Source of the DNA: Diphasiastrum complanatum
Taxonomy: Eukaryota > Streptophyta > Lycopodiopsida > Lycopodiales > Lycopodiaceae
Reading direction: 5' to 3'
Length of the DNA: 64,000 nucleotides
Assembly: GCA_029204225.1 (NCBI GenBank)
Contig: CM055100.1
Span: 21,637,784-21,701,783, forward strand
Position 1 is the first letter of the stretch, and every line of letters begins with the position of its first letter. The notes below the pieces were generated by a model. The model did not search any database. It worked only from the letters and a program-made list of their open reading frames with translations, and was not told the origin of the DNA. Shown in pieces: positions 23,600-34,303 of this stretch. The translations under genes and the position numbers were made by a program.

Positions 23600-24550
23600 A
23601 TATTTAAAAAATTTTTATTTAACGTACAGTTGCTGAACAAACAAAAGGGCATATGAAATAAGGGAAGCAATATTCACATGGTTATAAGTGTAATATGGTT
23701 TGGTTATTGGATTAGTGGAGCGAAGTATATTATTTGTTTTTACTTCCTCCAAATAACGAGAATAGTTAGCTTCCCAATCTGTGTAGATTTCTCACAGATC
23801 AGGGAATAGTAACTGATGAGAAACTCGGGAAGGAACTGGTTTAAGGTTAGAAACAATTTCCTTAACATCAAAAATGCTAATTGATTCTAACTTATTCAGA
23901 TACTCATCCAGAACTGAAAAAATATTATTTTCAAATGTTTTTAGGTATTCTAAAATGTATATATACAAGGATCCTACGATCACATGAATATAGTTAGCTT
24001 GCACATTGAACTTATTCTGAATAATGGCAAGGGCAAGGATTCCTTTTTGATGCACTGTTAGTTTGGCCCAAAGAGAGTTTAAGTTAGAAAAAGTCCAAGG
24101 GTTTTCCCATTGTTCTTTTGTGTAGCCGAAAAGTTTAGGTAAGAAAAGGTAATCCATTCTCCACTTGAGTTCTAGACTACAAAAGGGTGGAAGAAAGAAT
24201 GTTAGTTTCTGCTGAAATGTCTAAAATTCTGACCTAAGTAGTGAATACACTACCTTGTTCTTCTTTACAACTGCTCCACTGTGTGACGCCTAAGCTTGAT
24301 ATGGAATAATGCTTAGTGTCTCAAGTTGGTCTTTGGCAGCTGCGACACAGACTGCTTGTACCTTTGCAGCCTCCTCGGAATCGGTCTGCATCTTTAGATC
24401 CTTCTGGATCTGCCTACAGATGGTGTCTGTTTGGATGGCCTTCTCTAATATAATCTTAGCTGGCTCACCCATCTGCATCTCCTGAGCCTGGCACTGTGCT
24501 GGTTCTTCCTCATCACAAATCTACATTTGGCCTGATTGAAATTTGGCCTT
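23600..24550 (-). pseudogene. G3 extra downstream ORF, 3' part
   Basis: Two coding blocks. The first (24550-24245), next to the Copia 1 target site, is charged and probably helical (EPAKIILEKAIQTDTICRQ, KMQTDSEEAAKVQAVCVAAA) with breaks, and ends at a donor-like AAG/GTAGTG. The second (about 24170-23600), after an acceptor-like TTTTGTAG, begins LELKWRMDYLFLPKLFGYTK and runs to a TAG at 23792, with readable sequence beyond (EIYTDWEANYSRYLEEVKTN). I do not recognise the domain. Position between pol and the 3' LTR matches the additional ORF of Athila/Tat elements. Confidence 0.5.
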
Positions 24551-24555
24551 CTAAC

Positions 24556-25237
24556 CGTTAAAAATTCACAATTCTAGCTTGACTAGTTTTGGTCATATGA
24601 CTTGTAAATAGTTAGATGGTCATGATGTGGCTTGTCACACGTGCCAAATAGCATAGGATTCTATTCATAAGGATGTTCTCAAGTAGAACTAAGTGTTAGA
24701 ACCTTTGGAATGAGTCCAAATTATGCTTAGATACAAGGGAGAAAAAATAGGAGCTATTTTTGGTAATTTTTGCATTGTTGAGGGATCTCCAAGATTCCAA
24801 CCCTAACTTGGTAGGGATGAAAGATCCACCAAAATTAGCATTAGGGATAGGTTTAGGGCTACTCATACCTGCCCAAAACCGTGATGGATCATGTATATAT
24901 AGGTGATGATATCTCACCAAAATCAATCAAGCAATTTCATGATTTTTCTCTCATAATGGTTCAATTGCTCTCTATGTTCATAATTGTTTGAGTACTTGTG
25001 ATTACTAATGATTATAGGATTGAATGTAGGTCTGGTGTACAGTACTCAGACTGTGGGAGGCCGTACTTTCACACGTGTGAAGCCTTCTTCAAGGATTTGG
25101 GCCATTTAGTGAGGTTCAAGCATAGATTTTTGATGGATTTTGATGGTTCAACTTGTGCTAATCTTATGAGATCATAATCTATTGTTTTCCTCATCATTTC
25201 AAGTGTTTTAGGGTCCTTATTTGCTGTAATTTTTACA
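24556..25237 (+). repeat. Copia 1 5' LTR
   Basis: 682 bp, ending TTTTTACA. The first base is C (CGTTAAAA) where the 3' LTR has T (TGTTAAAA), so the canonical TG end has mutated. A TATA-like ATGTATATATAGG near 24890 is the likely promoter in U3, with the transcription start expected a short way downstream. Confidence 0.95.
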
Positions 25238-25250
25238 TGGTATCAGAGCC
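25238..25250 (+). other. Copia 1 primer binding site
   Basis: TGGTATCAGAGCC directly abuts the 5' LTR and is a perfect 13-base complement to initiator tRNA-Met. The 25251-26048 leader has no gene. Confidence 0.95.
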
Positions 25251-26048
25251 TAAAGGTTGAAATGAGCTAAATCCTTGGTTTTAATTCAATTTGATCACAA
25301 TTTTTGATCTAAATCTTGTGTAGATTGGATCTTAGCATCTAGTATTGATTCTAGAACTCAAAGTGAGTCAAATACATTGGAGATTGGTGTTGTGTGACTT
25401 CATTTGCAGGTGTTTAGGTGTCTAAAACCAGAGGCAAAGTTGAATTCAATTCACATTACCAAGATAGCAAGTTTTGCTTGCTCCAAGCATTGATTTCTAA
25501 GCGAGTTTTGGAGGTGATTTCATAGAGGAGGCTTTCTAGCATTCAAGGAGAGGGAATATCAGAGTTTTGGGGACTCTTCAAGGCTGTTCTAAGGTGTAGT
25601 AGGCACCTCCTAAAGTGATTTAGGTTCAGTCCAACCATTGCTTGACTTATGCACCAAATTAGATCAATTTTTCATCAATTTTGATCATTTTTTGCTTGTG
25701 ATTGGATAGTAGATTGTGTTGCATCCTCATTAAGTTCCATTTAGATCTTTTACAAGTGATTTTGGAAGTATATTAGGTTGCTGAAATTCACTCTTGATCA
25801 GATCATTTGGAAGCTTTAATGTTCTTTATAGAAAGAGGGGCAATTCTACTAGTATTGTCTACTTCAATCAAGCAAGTGCATTGTTTCTAGTATTCTATGA
25901 TTTGATTTTGTTAGAGATCATTCTTAGATCTTTATAGGAAGTCTATTACTGATCTTTTCAGGTCCCTAAGAAGTGGGATAAGGTAGACCTTCAATCAAAT
26001 CAATAGAAGTAACCTTCATTTGTGTCAAGTCCTTGACTAGGAGACTAG

Positions 26049-29000
26049 ATGGCATCTATAAATGCATATCTTTTGGATACTAATGAAAGGCTCAACAAAA
26101 CTAACTATTCCATATGGAAAGTTAGAATGGAATCTATCATGATCATGCAAGATCTGATGGAAATTGTAAATGGTAAGGAGGGTGAACCTATTCATCCTCA
26201 AGAAAAAGCCAAATACATCAAGAGGTGCAATGTTGCACTACATTGCATAAAAATGAATGTTGAAAATGAACTCTTAAGAGAGGTAGGAGATTGCACTTCA
26301 GCTCAAGATGCTTGGGAGACTTTGCAAAAGGTCTATGAATCCAAGAACCAAACTAGAATGTTAGCTTTGAAGAATCAAATCTATAGACGCTATCAAAAGA
26401 AAGGAGAGAGTGCACATACTTTTGTCCTAAGAGTAAAGGAATTGAACAAAGAGCTAGCCTTTATAGGTGACCCTATCAAGGATGAAGAGCTTGTTCAACT
26501 CATATTGAATGGACTAAGCTTTGAATTTGACAATTTGGTTCAGGGATATGCAATTATGGGTAAGCTACCCATACTTGAAGAACTCCAAGGCACACTCATG
26601 GTCGAGGAATCAAGAAGGAGCCAAATGCAAGAGAGGATGGATAGGCTTTCCATCCAAGGTGGAGATGACCAAGCTCTCTTCACCAAAGGCAAAGGCAAGT
26701 CCAAAGGCAAAGGATCAACATTCAAGAAGTCTACAAAGCTTGAGGATCAAGAAGGACCCCCAAAGGCATCTCCATCAACCACCAAAGTCAAGAAGGACAA
26801 ATCAAAGGTGAAGTGCTACTATTGTAGCAAGATGGGGCATTATGCCTCGGAATGCTTCAAGAGGAAGCAAGATCAAAGCCAAGCCAACATGAGCAAAGAG
26901 GAGGAGGAGGAGAGTTCACATGAGGACTCTCTCATGATGTCCATATTTTCTTCAACAAGCTTCAAAGGAGAAGATCCTTGGTGGATTGACTCGGGTGCTA
27001 GTTCACACATGACTAGTAAAAGGGAGTTTTTCTCTTCTCTCTTATCTTATGATGGACCTATAAAGTCTATCTATACAGCAAATGATGAAGCTTGTAAGAT
27101 TGAAGGAGTTGGTAGCATTCCCCTTTGCTTAGGATCTTCCAAAAAGATCAACATAGAAGGTGTTTTGTACATTCCTACAATAACAAAGAATCTACTAAGT
27201 GTTGGCCAAATGGTAGACAATGGTTTCAATGTTGACTTTGCTTCAAATGAATGTTTCATCAAGAAGAAGGGTAAGATAGTGGCTAAGGGCACTAGACTTG
27301 GCAAACTTTATAAGCTGGATGCATTTGTGGATACTAATGTTGTCATGTTGGCCGAGAAGAGCAAGATATCTACCTTTACTTTATGGCACAAAAGACTTGG
27401 ACATGTCAACTCGGGTTCCATGGAGGCTATGATCAAGGAGGAGTATGCTTTAGGCCTACCAAGGTCTATTGGGAAGGAAGACAAGGTTTGTGAAGCTTGT
27501 GCCTTATCCAAGGCACATAAGAAGGTGTTTCCTAACTCCATCACAAAGTCATCTCATCCTCTTGAACTCATACACTCGGATGTGCACATTGCTAGCACCA
27601 AATCTAATGGAGGTTCATCCATGTTTTTAACCTTCATTGATGACTACTCAAGATATTGTTGGGTGTTCTTACTTTCCTTCAAGTCTCAAGTATTTGATAC
27701 TTTTGTAAAGTTCAAGTTGTTTGTGGAAAAGCATCATAATCATAGCATCAAGATTCTTAGAAGTGACAATGGTGGAGAATTCATCTCCAATGAGTTCAAG
27801 GCCTTTTGTGAGGAGGAAGGGATCAAGAAAGAGACTTCTTGTCCTTACACTCCTCAACAAAATGGAGTTGCTGAAAGAAGGAATAGAACATTATGTGAAT
27901 GTTCTAAGGCTTTAAGATTAGATGCTTGTTTGCCCAAATCCTTTTGGGGTGAGTCTCTTGTATGTGCAAACTACTTGATGAATAGGGTGCCTTGCAAAGC
28001 AAATGAAGGCAAAACTCCTTATGAGATGTTGTATGGAAAGAAACCCAATCTTAATCACTTGAAAGTTTTTGGGTGTATATGTTATGTGCATGTGCCATTG
28101 GAAACAAGAACCAAGGAGGATCCATCTTCCACAAGAGGGATCATGCTTGGATATGCAAGCTCAAGCAAGGGCTACAAAGTCTATCTCCCATCCTTGAACA
28201 AATTTGTTGTTTCAAGGGATGTCATCTTTGATGAACATCATATGCATATGCTTGAAGAAGGCTCAAGTGCTCCAACAATCAAGAAGAAGATGGCCGAGGA
28301 GCAAGATCTTGGTTTTGAGGAGGAGCTCATGGAGGAGCAAGCACCAAACCCACCTATCACACCAAGGAGATCTTCAAGGGCAAAAGTGGAGCCATCAAGG
28401 CTCACATATCAAGGCAAAGGACAGCAAGTTGAGGGTATCTCATCCACTTCTTATGCTTTATCTAGTTTTGAAGAACCGTCTAATGTTGGAGATGCATTGA
28501 ACTCCAAAGAATGGTATAAAGCTATGTTGGATGAGTATGATGCCTTGATTGAGAATGAAACTTGGTTGCTTGTTGAGAGACCTCAAAGGAATGTAATAGG
28601 ATGCAAGTGGGTCTTCAAGCTTAAGTCGAATGCAAATGGGAGTGTTAACAAACATAAAGCAAGATTAGTTGCAAAAGGTTATGCTCAAGAGAGAGGGATA
28701 GACTATGAGGAAACTTTTGCACCCGTGGCCAAGATGGTCACAATAAGGCTAATCATTGCACTTGCATCACATTTTGGATGGATTCTATGTCAAATGGATG
28801 TCTCTAATGCTTTCTTGAATGGTTTTTTGGAAGAGGATATCTATATGGAGCAGCCACAAGGGTTCATCAAGCATGGAATGGAGAACAAAGTATGCCATCT
28901 CCAAAGAAGCATCTCTGGCTTGAAGCAAGCCTCGAGATCTTGGAATTCAAGACTACATTGCTATCTTATTTCACTTTCTTTTGTTCAAAGTGAATATGAT

Positions 29001-30017
29001 CCCACTCTTTACATTAAGTTTGATGATGTTGGTATTGTACTTTTACTCATTTATGTAGATGACATCATCATTAGTGGAAATAGTGTTGATGGTATTGAAA
29101 AAATCAAGATAGATCTATCCTTAGAGTTCAAGATGGTAGATCTAGGGTGTCTTCACTTCATCTTAGGCATAGAAGTACTTAGAGGGTCTGATTTTATCTT
29201 TATAAGTCAAGTAAACTATGCTCAAAGTCTTTTGAAGAAGTTTAAGATGGAAGTATGCAAAAGTGTTGACACACCAATGGAGCAAGATGTAAAAGTGCCA
29301 AATGAAGATGATGAAAGATCCTTCATGGACATCACTTTGTTTAGGCAACTTATAGGTTCCTTAATGTGGATCACTATAACTAGACCAGATCTTAGCTTTA
29401 GTGTATGTAGGTTGAGCCAATCCATGCAAAATCCATTGAATATCCATTGGAAAAAGACTAAGAGGATTCTAAGATACATCTCGGGTACATTGGATTTTGG
29501 GATTCTATATAGAGGAGATGTGATTAACCTTCATGCATTTAGTGATTCAGATTTTGCAGGGGACAAGAGGGATAGGAAATCAACAAGTGCCTATTCAACT
29601 TTCATAGGAGAAGGTGTGGTTTCATGGCTTTCAAAAAAGCAAGAAACTATATCTCTATCTTCAACTGAGGCCGAGTACAAAGCTTTGACAACCACTACAA
29701 AGGAGGTACTTTGGATCAAGAGATTATTGGTGGAACTAAAGATCATGGATTCAGAGGAGGCACCAATCATCTACAATGACAATATATCAGCCCAACACCT
29801 TGCATCTAACCCAATCTTCCATGCAAGATCTAAGCACATTGAGATATGCCATCACTTTGTGAGAGAAATGGTGCAAGCCAAGGAGATTGCTTTGGAGCAT
29901 GTTCCAAGCAATGAATGTGTAGCTGATCTACTTACTAAACCACTTCAAAAGACACCTTTTATGAAGTTCAGATCATCACTTGGAGTGATTAGTAAAGCAA
30001 TGATTGAACCAAGCTAG
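26049..30017 (+). CDS. Copia 1 gag-pol polyprotein, 1322 aa, uninterrupted
   Basis: Domains in order (approximate residues): gag (1-250, opening MASINAYLLDTNERLNKTNY), CCHC knuckle CYYCSKMGHYASEC (about 256-269), protease WWIDSGASSHMT (about 312-323), GAG-pre-integrase LWHKRLGHVN...CEACALSKAH (about 446-495), integrase core with HSDVH (about 510), RSDNGGEF (about 577) and NGVAERRN (about 610), reverse transcriptase with QMDVSNAFLNG (about 918) and LLIYVDDIII (about 1001), and RNase H with SDSDFAGD, SSTEAEYKAL and the final KHIEICHHFV/ADLLTKPL. Length and order are those of an autonomous Copia. Oddities: the usually conserved [13 protein letters not shown] reads SISGLKQASRSWN, and HSDVWGP-type sequence reads HSDVHIAS, so full activity is uncertain. 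Confidence 0.96.
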   Translation: MASINAYLLDTNERLNKTNYSIWKVRMESIMIMQDLMEIVNGKEGEPIHPQEKAKYIKRCNVALHCIKMNVENELLREVGDCTSAQDAWETLQKVYESKNQTRMLALKNQIYRRYQKKGESAHTFVLRVKELNKELAFIGDPIKDEELVQLILNGLSFEFDNLVQGYAIMGKLPILEELQGTLMVEESRRSQMQERMDRLSIQGGDDQALFTKGKGKSKGKGSTFKKSTKLEDQEGPPKASPSTTKVKKDKSKVKCYYCSKMGHYASECFKRKQDQSQANMSKEEEEESSHEDSLMMSIFSSTSFKGEDPWWIDSGASSHMTSKREFFSSLLSYDGPIKSIYTANDEACKIEGVGSIPLCLGSSKKINIEGVLYIPTITKNLLSVGQMVDNGFNVDFASNECFIKKKGKIVAKGTRLGKLYKLDAFVDTNVVMLAEKSKISTFTLWHKRLGHVNSGSMEAMIKEEYALGLPRSIGKEDKVCEACALSKAHKKVFPNSITKSSHPLELIHSDVHIASTKSNGGSSMFLTFIDDYSRYCWVFLLSFKSQVFDTFVKFKLFVEKHHNHSIKILRSDNGGEFISNEFKAFCEEEGIKKETSCPYTPQQNGVAERRNRTLCECSKALRLDACLPKSFWGESLVCANYLMNRVPCKANEGKTPYEMLYGKKPNLNHLKVFGCICYVHVPLETRTKEDPSSTRGIMLGYASSSKGYKVYLPSLNKFVVSRDVIFDEHHMHMLEEGSSAPTIKKKMAEEQDLGFEEELMEEQAPNPPITPRRSSRAKVEPSRLTYQGKGQQVEGISSTSYALSSFEEPSNVGDALNSKEWYKAMLDEYDALIENETWLLVERPQRNVIGCKWVFKLKSNANGSVNKHKARLVAKGYAQERGIDYEETFAPVAKMVTIRLIIALASHFGWILCQMDVSNAFLNGFLEEDIYMEQPQGFIKHGMENKVCHLQRSISGLKQASRSWNSRLHCYLISLSFVQSEYDPTLYIKFDDVGIVLLLIYVDDIIISGNSVDGIEKIKIDLSLEFKMVDLGCLHFILGIEVLRGSDFIFISQVNYAQSLLKKFKMEVCKSVDTPMEQDVKVPNEDDERSFMDITLFRQLIGSLMWITITRPDLSFSVCRLSQSMQNPLNIHWKKTKRILRYISGTLDFGILYRGDVINLHAFSDSDFAGDKRDRKSTSAYSTFIGEGVVSWLSKKQETISLSSTEAEYKALTTTTKEVLWIKRLLVELKIMDSEEAPIIYNDNISAQHLASNPIFHARSKHIEICHHFVREMVQAKEIALEHVPSNECVADLLTKPLQKTPFMKFRSSLGVISKAMIEPS

Positions 30018-30020
30018 ATA

Positions 30021-30031
30021 GTGAGGAGGAG
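30021..30031 (+). other. Copia 1 polypurine tract
   Basis: GTGAGGAGGAG directly precedes the 3' LTR and is expected to prime plus-strand DNA synthesis. Confidence 0.85.
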
Positions 30032-30713
30032 TGTTAAAAATTCACAATTCTAGCTTGACTAGTTTTGGTCATATGACTTGTAAATAGTTAGATGGTCATG
30101 ATGTGGCTTGTCACACGTGCCAAATAGCATAGGATTCTATTCATAAGGATGTTCTCAAGTAGACCTAAGTGTTAGAACCTTTGGAATGAGTCCAAATTAT
30201 GCTTAGATACAAGGGAGAAAAAATAGGAGCTATTTTTGGTGATTTTTGCATTGTTGAGGGATCTCCAAGATTCCAACCCTAACTTGGTAGGGATGAAAGA
30301 TCCACCAAAATTAGCATTAGGTATAGGTTTAGGGCTACTCATACCTGCCCAAAACCGTGATGGATCATGTATATATAGGTGATGATATCTCACCAAAATC
30401 AATCAAGCAATTTCATGATTTTTCTCTCATAATGGTTCAATTGCTCTCTATGTTCATAATTGTTTGAGTACTTGTGATTACTAATGATTATAGGATTGAA
30501 TGTAGGTCTGGTGTACAGTACTCAGACTGTGGGAGGCCGTACTTTCACACGTGTGAAGCCTTCTTCAAGGATTTGGGCCATTTAGTGAGGTTCAAGCATA
30601 GATTTTTGATGGATTTTGATGGTTCAACTTGTGCTAATCTTATGAGATCATAATCTATTGTTTTCCTCATCATTTCAAGTGTTTTAGGGTCCTTATTTGC
30701 TGTAATTTTTACA
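30032..30713 (+). repeat. Copia 1 3' LTR
   Basis: 682 bp, TGTTAAAA...TTTTTACA, the same length as the 5' LTR, and followed directly by target copy CTAAC. Confidence 0.96.
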
Positions 30714-30907
30714 CTAACTCTTCTTTTAATTTTTCATAGGCAATCATCTGCGGTTGTAGATATTGCAGCTGGAAGGTTTGGATCATCCTCTCTTGAATTC
30801 CCTTCCAGACTATTGGGTCAATTCTGTACTTGCCATGAGATATGCAGGCACCCAATGTAACTTCGACGCTGATTCGCCATAATATTGCCTCTTCGGCATG
30901 TCTCTTG
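30714..30907 (-). pseudogene. G3 extra ORF, segment between the two Copia insertions
   Basis: A 194-bp island between Copia 1 and Copia 2. One frame is open throughout (AEEAILWRISVEVTLGACIS, YRIDPIVWKGIQERM, QPQMIAYEKLKEEL). If Copia 1 and one target copy are removed, the frame continues without a break into the 24550 side for at least ten codons, showing that both Copias landed in one pre-existing coding region. Confidence 0.6.
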
Positions 30908-31726
30908 TGTGAGAAATTGGCAAAAATCTAGCTTGGTATTTTTATGAAAGAAATTTGTAAGTGAATCTCACATGTGTGGAGGATGTTCCCACGTGTGGAG
31001 AATTGTGAACTAAAAGAATGTTAGATATAGGGGTCTTATGTTTTTTGAATCAAGCATCTAGGTGTAGGATGTTGATAGGGTCAAATTTGGCATAGATGGC
31101 AAATTATCCATTTTCAATTGTAATGCCACTACTAAGTCAAAATAGAGTAGGAGGCCAAACTCGAGCCAATTAGAGGGTAGACAAGTGTAATGCTTTTGTT
31201 TGATGAAGTTTAAGAGGCCCAATAGGATTTAGAGGTGAAACCATGAGTGGTCCAATAGAATTTAAGATATGCTTGAAAATGGTCCAATAGAATTTAGAGG
31301 TGAATGGATCAATGGTCCAATAGGATTAAGAGGTGGCAAAAGTGTGGTCTAATCATGATTGAGAATTGTGGTAGCTCATGGATCTATTAGCATCATTGTA
31401 CTTCTCATTTGGATCTAATTGATTTTGAGATTGAGTGGATTTTGTGAGTAATTGGTTTTCTACCTTTCTCTCTCTACTGGAGAGCTCATAATGATTTTAT
31501 CTCTCTACCCAAGGAGAGCAGCTTGTTTTTACCTAGATTATTTTTGGAACACTTCCCACACGTGTGAGTGAGAGTTGGAAGTGATTGAATGCATGTAGTA
31601 GTGTATTTTTGCCATAGAATCAAAGATAGATCTTGAATCTCAATCTAGTCTTGATCTTGGTGCATCTACACACCTTAGGAGATCACAAATACATGGTGTG
31701 GACAGTCCACATGTGTAAATTTAACA
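30908..31726 (+). repeat. Copia 2 5' LTR
   Basis: Starts TGTGAGAAATTGGC, ends GAATTTAACA-like AAATTTAACA. The primer site that follows (31727-31739, TGGTATCAAATCC) has two mismatches from the Met-tRNA consensus. The leader to 32482 holds no gene. Confidence 0.92.
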
Positions 31727-32482
31727 TGGTATCAAATCCTACCTAACATTACCATGCATTTTGATCCATTTGAGTGAAAACTATTCATCAATCTTGAGCT
31801 AGAAATTGTCAAGATCCATTTTCCTAGCTATCTTGTCCAATTTTGGATCAAAAGAGATCAATAGGGCATTGATTGGGTCTGACCTGGTACTGTACGGAAT
31901 CATGTGCTCAGACACATGTGAGGAATATTCAATTGCAGTCTGGGAGTTCTCTTTCATGTTTGATCCAAAAATCTTGCTAGATAGCTTGTTTTGAAGCTAT
32001 TTTTGTCTAATTTCTGATGCAATCAGTTTCATTCCATTTCGTTGAGCCAATCAAAAGCTATAAGCTTTTGAAGGGGTTAGGTAGGGCACCTAGACCTAGG
32101 TGGACACATTTGGTTTGGTCAAGAGATTGCTTGTTTGACCCAAAATCACAGTTGAATGCTTACCAATCTCATCTGTATGTGATCTAGGCATTGTTTTGAG
32201 ATCTTAGCCATTTTGTTTCATGAAATATCATTGTATTTGAATCAAATTTGATTTCTTGGTGTATTTCACACATGCTAAGAGTGTTTGATCCTAACTTTGC
32301 CCATACTCCATCATTTGATGTGAAGTAGATCTAGTTTTGGAGAGATTGAGATAGCTACTGAGAATCATCTCATAGTTTGTTGCAAAATCTTGCATAGGAG
32401 ATGGTAGCACACCATAATTTGATCCTATAGTGAGAGAGAAGCAACATTTTTTGTTCATCACTTTTATTTATCTCTACTTTAC

Positions 32483-33025
32483 ATGACTTCAATGAGTTCA
32501 TACTTGTTGCAACCAAGTGAGAGATTGTCTACTTCCAATTATTCAATATGGAAGTTGAGGATGGAGTCCATCTTGATACTCCAAGATGTGATGGATATTG
32601 TACTTGGGATTGAGGAGGACCCTCAAGTCCTTCAAGAAGTACAAAAATACAAGAAGAGAGCCAGGATGGCTCTCCACTACATTAAGATGAATGTCTCTAA
32701 TGAGATATTGAGGGAGATTGGTGACTGTTCTACATCCAAGGAAGCTTGGGATTGTCTCAAGTCCATCTATTAGGCTAAGAACACCTCTAGGCTCCTCACT
32801 CTTAGAAGTCAAATCTTCCAAAGTGGTCAAAAGAGTGATGATAGTATATCTAATTATGTTTTGAGTGTGAATGATATTCATAGGGAGCTTGCATGTATTG
32901 GTGACTCAATCAATCAAAGTGAGCTAGTCCAAGTCATTCTCAATGGCTTGAGAGATGAATATGACAACCTTGTCCAATCCTATGCCATTAAGGAGGAGCT
33001 ACCAAGTTTGGAGGCCCTTTAAAGT
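32483..33025 (+). pseudogene. Copia 2 gag N-terminal part (two stops)
   Basis: MTSMSSYLLQPSERLSTSNY and IWKLRMESILILQDVMDIVL match the Copia 1 gag. A TAG at 32771-32773 and a TAA near 33020 interrupt an otherwise continuous frame that leads straight into the following ORF (ELVQVILNGLRDEYDNLVQS). Confidence 0.85.
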
Positions 33026-34303
33026 GTGCTTATTTCTGAAGAATCAAGACAAGAGTACAAACTCTTGAGGATGGACAAGCTATCACTCAATCATGATGAT
33101 GGAAAAGTTATATTTTCCAAGCACAAAGAGAGGAGTAAAATGCAACACCATCACTTCTTTAATGACAAAGCCAATGACCAAGATGGAGAGGAGGAGGACA
33201 CCTCTCATGCTGCTACTTCAAGTTTCAAGAAGAAGAAGAAGAAGTGCTTTTATTGTGGCAAGAAAGGCCATTATGCCACCAATTGCTTCAAGAAGAAGAA
33301 TCAACTCAATCAAGCCAACATTACTAATGAGAAAGAAGACTATATTGCAAGTGATGGAGAAGGCTCTCTTATGGCATCAAGCTTCTCCTCTTCCACCTTC
33401 AACAAGGATGACTCATGGTATATTGATAGTGGAGCATCTTCACATATGTGTGGCTCCAAGCACTCTTTTTCATCTATTTTGCCTTATGATGGAGTCGAGA
33501 AGACCATAAACATTGCAAGTAAGCATGAGTGCAATATTGAAGGAGTAGGGATTATTCCTTTGAAACTTGTATCTTCCAAAGATCTCTTTCTCAGCAATAT
33601 TCTTTTTGTCCCAAATCTTACAAATAACATCTTAAGTGTTGGCCAACTTCTTGATAATGGCTTTGATGTCAATTTCAATATTGACAATTGTGTGATCAAG
33701 AAGGATGGTGAGATCCTTGCATATGGATCAAGATTTGAAGGAATCTACAAATTGGATCCAAGTGAGAGTGCAAACTCTATTGATGTTTCTTATATGTCCA
33801 ATATTTCAAAGGAGGATGATCACACAAGATGCACATATCTTCTTTATTCAAGTATTATCGTGTATGATTATTCCTTATTATTCAAAGCATATGTTAAGAA
33901 GCAATTCTCATTGAAGATCGAAACTTTGAGGAGTATTGGAGCTCTTGAAGGAATAGCACCATATGAAGGTTTATTCAAGATGAAGCCTAAGGTTGATCAC
34001 CTTAGTGAACTTGGTAGTGCTTGCTTTGCACATATTCCCTTGGAAACAAGGAGGAAGGATGATCCAAGCTCATGGATCATGATTGGATACTCATCCATCA
34101 AGGAGGCCTTTAGTGTCTTTACACTCTCTATTTCAAAAGTTATTGTGAATAGAGATGTCATATTGCATGAAGATTCAATCTTGGAAGTGGCCGAGATCAA
34201 GGCTTCTCAAGAAGCATCACAAGTTATCTCTTTTGAAGGTATTCAAGTTATGATGGGGCCGAGGTGCGAGGAGGAGTCTCTTCTTCATATGATTTCAAGA
34301 TGA
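33026..34303 (+). CDS. Copia 2 residual ORF: gag tail, CCHC, protease, fused post-integrase tail
   Basis: 425 codons open without a stop. Contents: gag tail, knuckle CFYCGKKGHYATNC (about residues 73-86), protease WYIDSGASSHMC (about 131-142), the region after it to LGSRFEGIYKLD-like sequence, then a jump over the whole GAG-pre-integrase and integrase core to APYEGLFKMKPKVDHL and FAHIPLETRRKDDPSS, the part that normally follows the core. The deletion preserved the frame. A knuckle and protease could still be made if translated; no polymerase or integrase could. Confidence 0.7.
   Translation: MLISEESRQEYKLLRMDKLSLNHDDGKVIFSKHKERSKMQHHHFFNDKANDQDGEEEDTSHAATSSFKKKKKKCFYCGKKGHYATNCFKKKNQLNQANITNEKEDYIASDGEGSLMASSFSSSTFNKDDSWYIDSGASSHMCGSKHSFSSILPYDGVEKTINIASKHECNIEGVGIIPLKLVSSKDLFLSNILFVPNLTNNILSVGQLLDNGFDVNFNIDNCVIKKDGEILAYGSRFEGIYKLDPSESANSIDVSYMSNISKEDDHTRCTYLLYSSIIVYDYSLLFKAYVKKQFSLKIETLRSIGALEGIAPYEGLFKMKPKVDHLSELGSACFAHIPLETRRKDDPSSWIMIGYSSIKEAFSVFTLSISKVIVNRDVILHEDSILEVAEIKASQEASQVISFEGIQVMMGPRCEEESLLHMISR

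Larger units (their letters stand above)
24556..30713 (+). mobile_element. Copia 1: complete, young Ty1/copia retrotransposon
   Basis: 6158 bp with two 682-bp LTRs, an adjacent Met primer site, a 1322-codon uninterrupted polyprotein gene, a polypurine tract, and a perfect 5-bp target duplication CTAAC (24551-24555 and 30714-30718). By eye the LTRs differ at only four positions (including the first base), so insertion is recent. It lies in opposite orientation within the extra ORF of G3. Confidence 0.97.

Noticed and set aside
27071-29479. Several minus-strand ORFs inside Copia 1
   Set aside because: Antisense shadows of the 1322-aa polyprotein frame.
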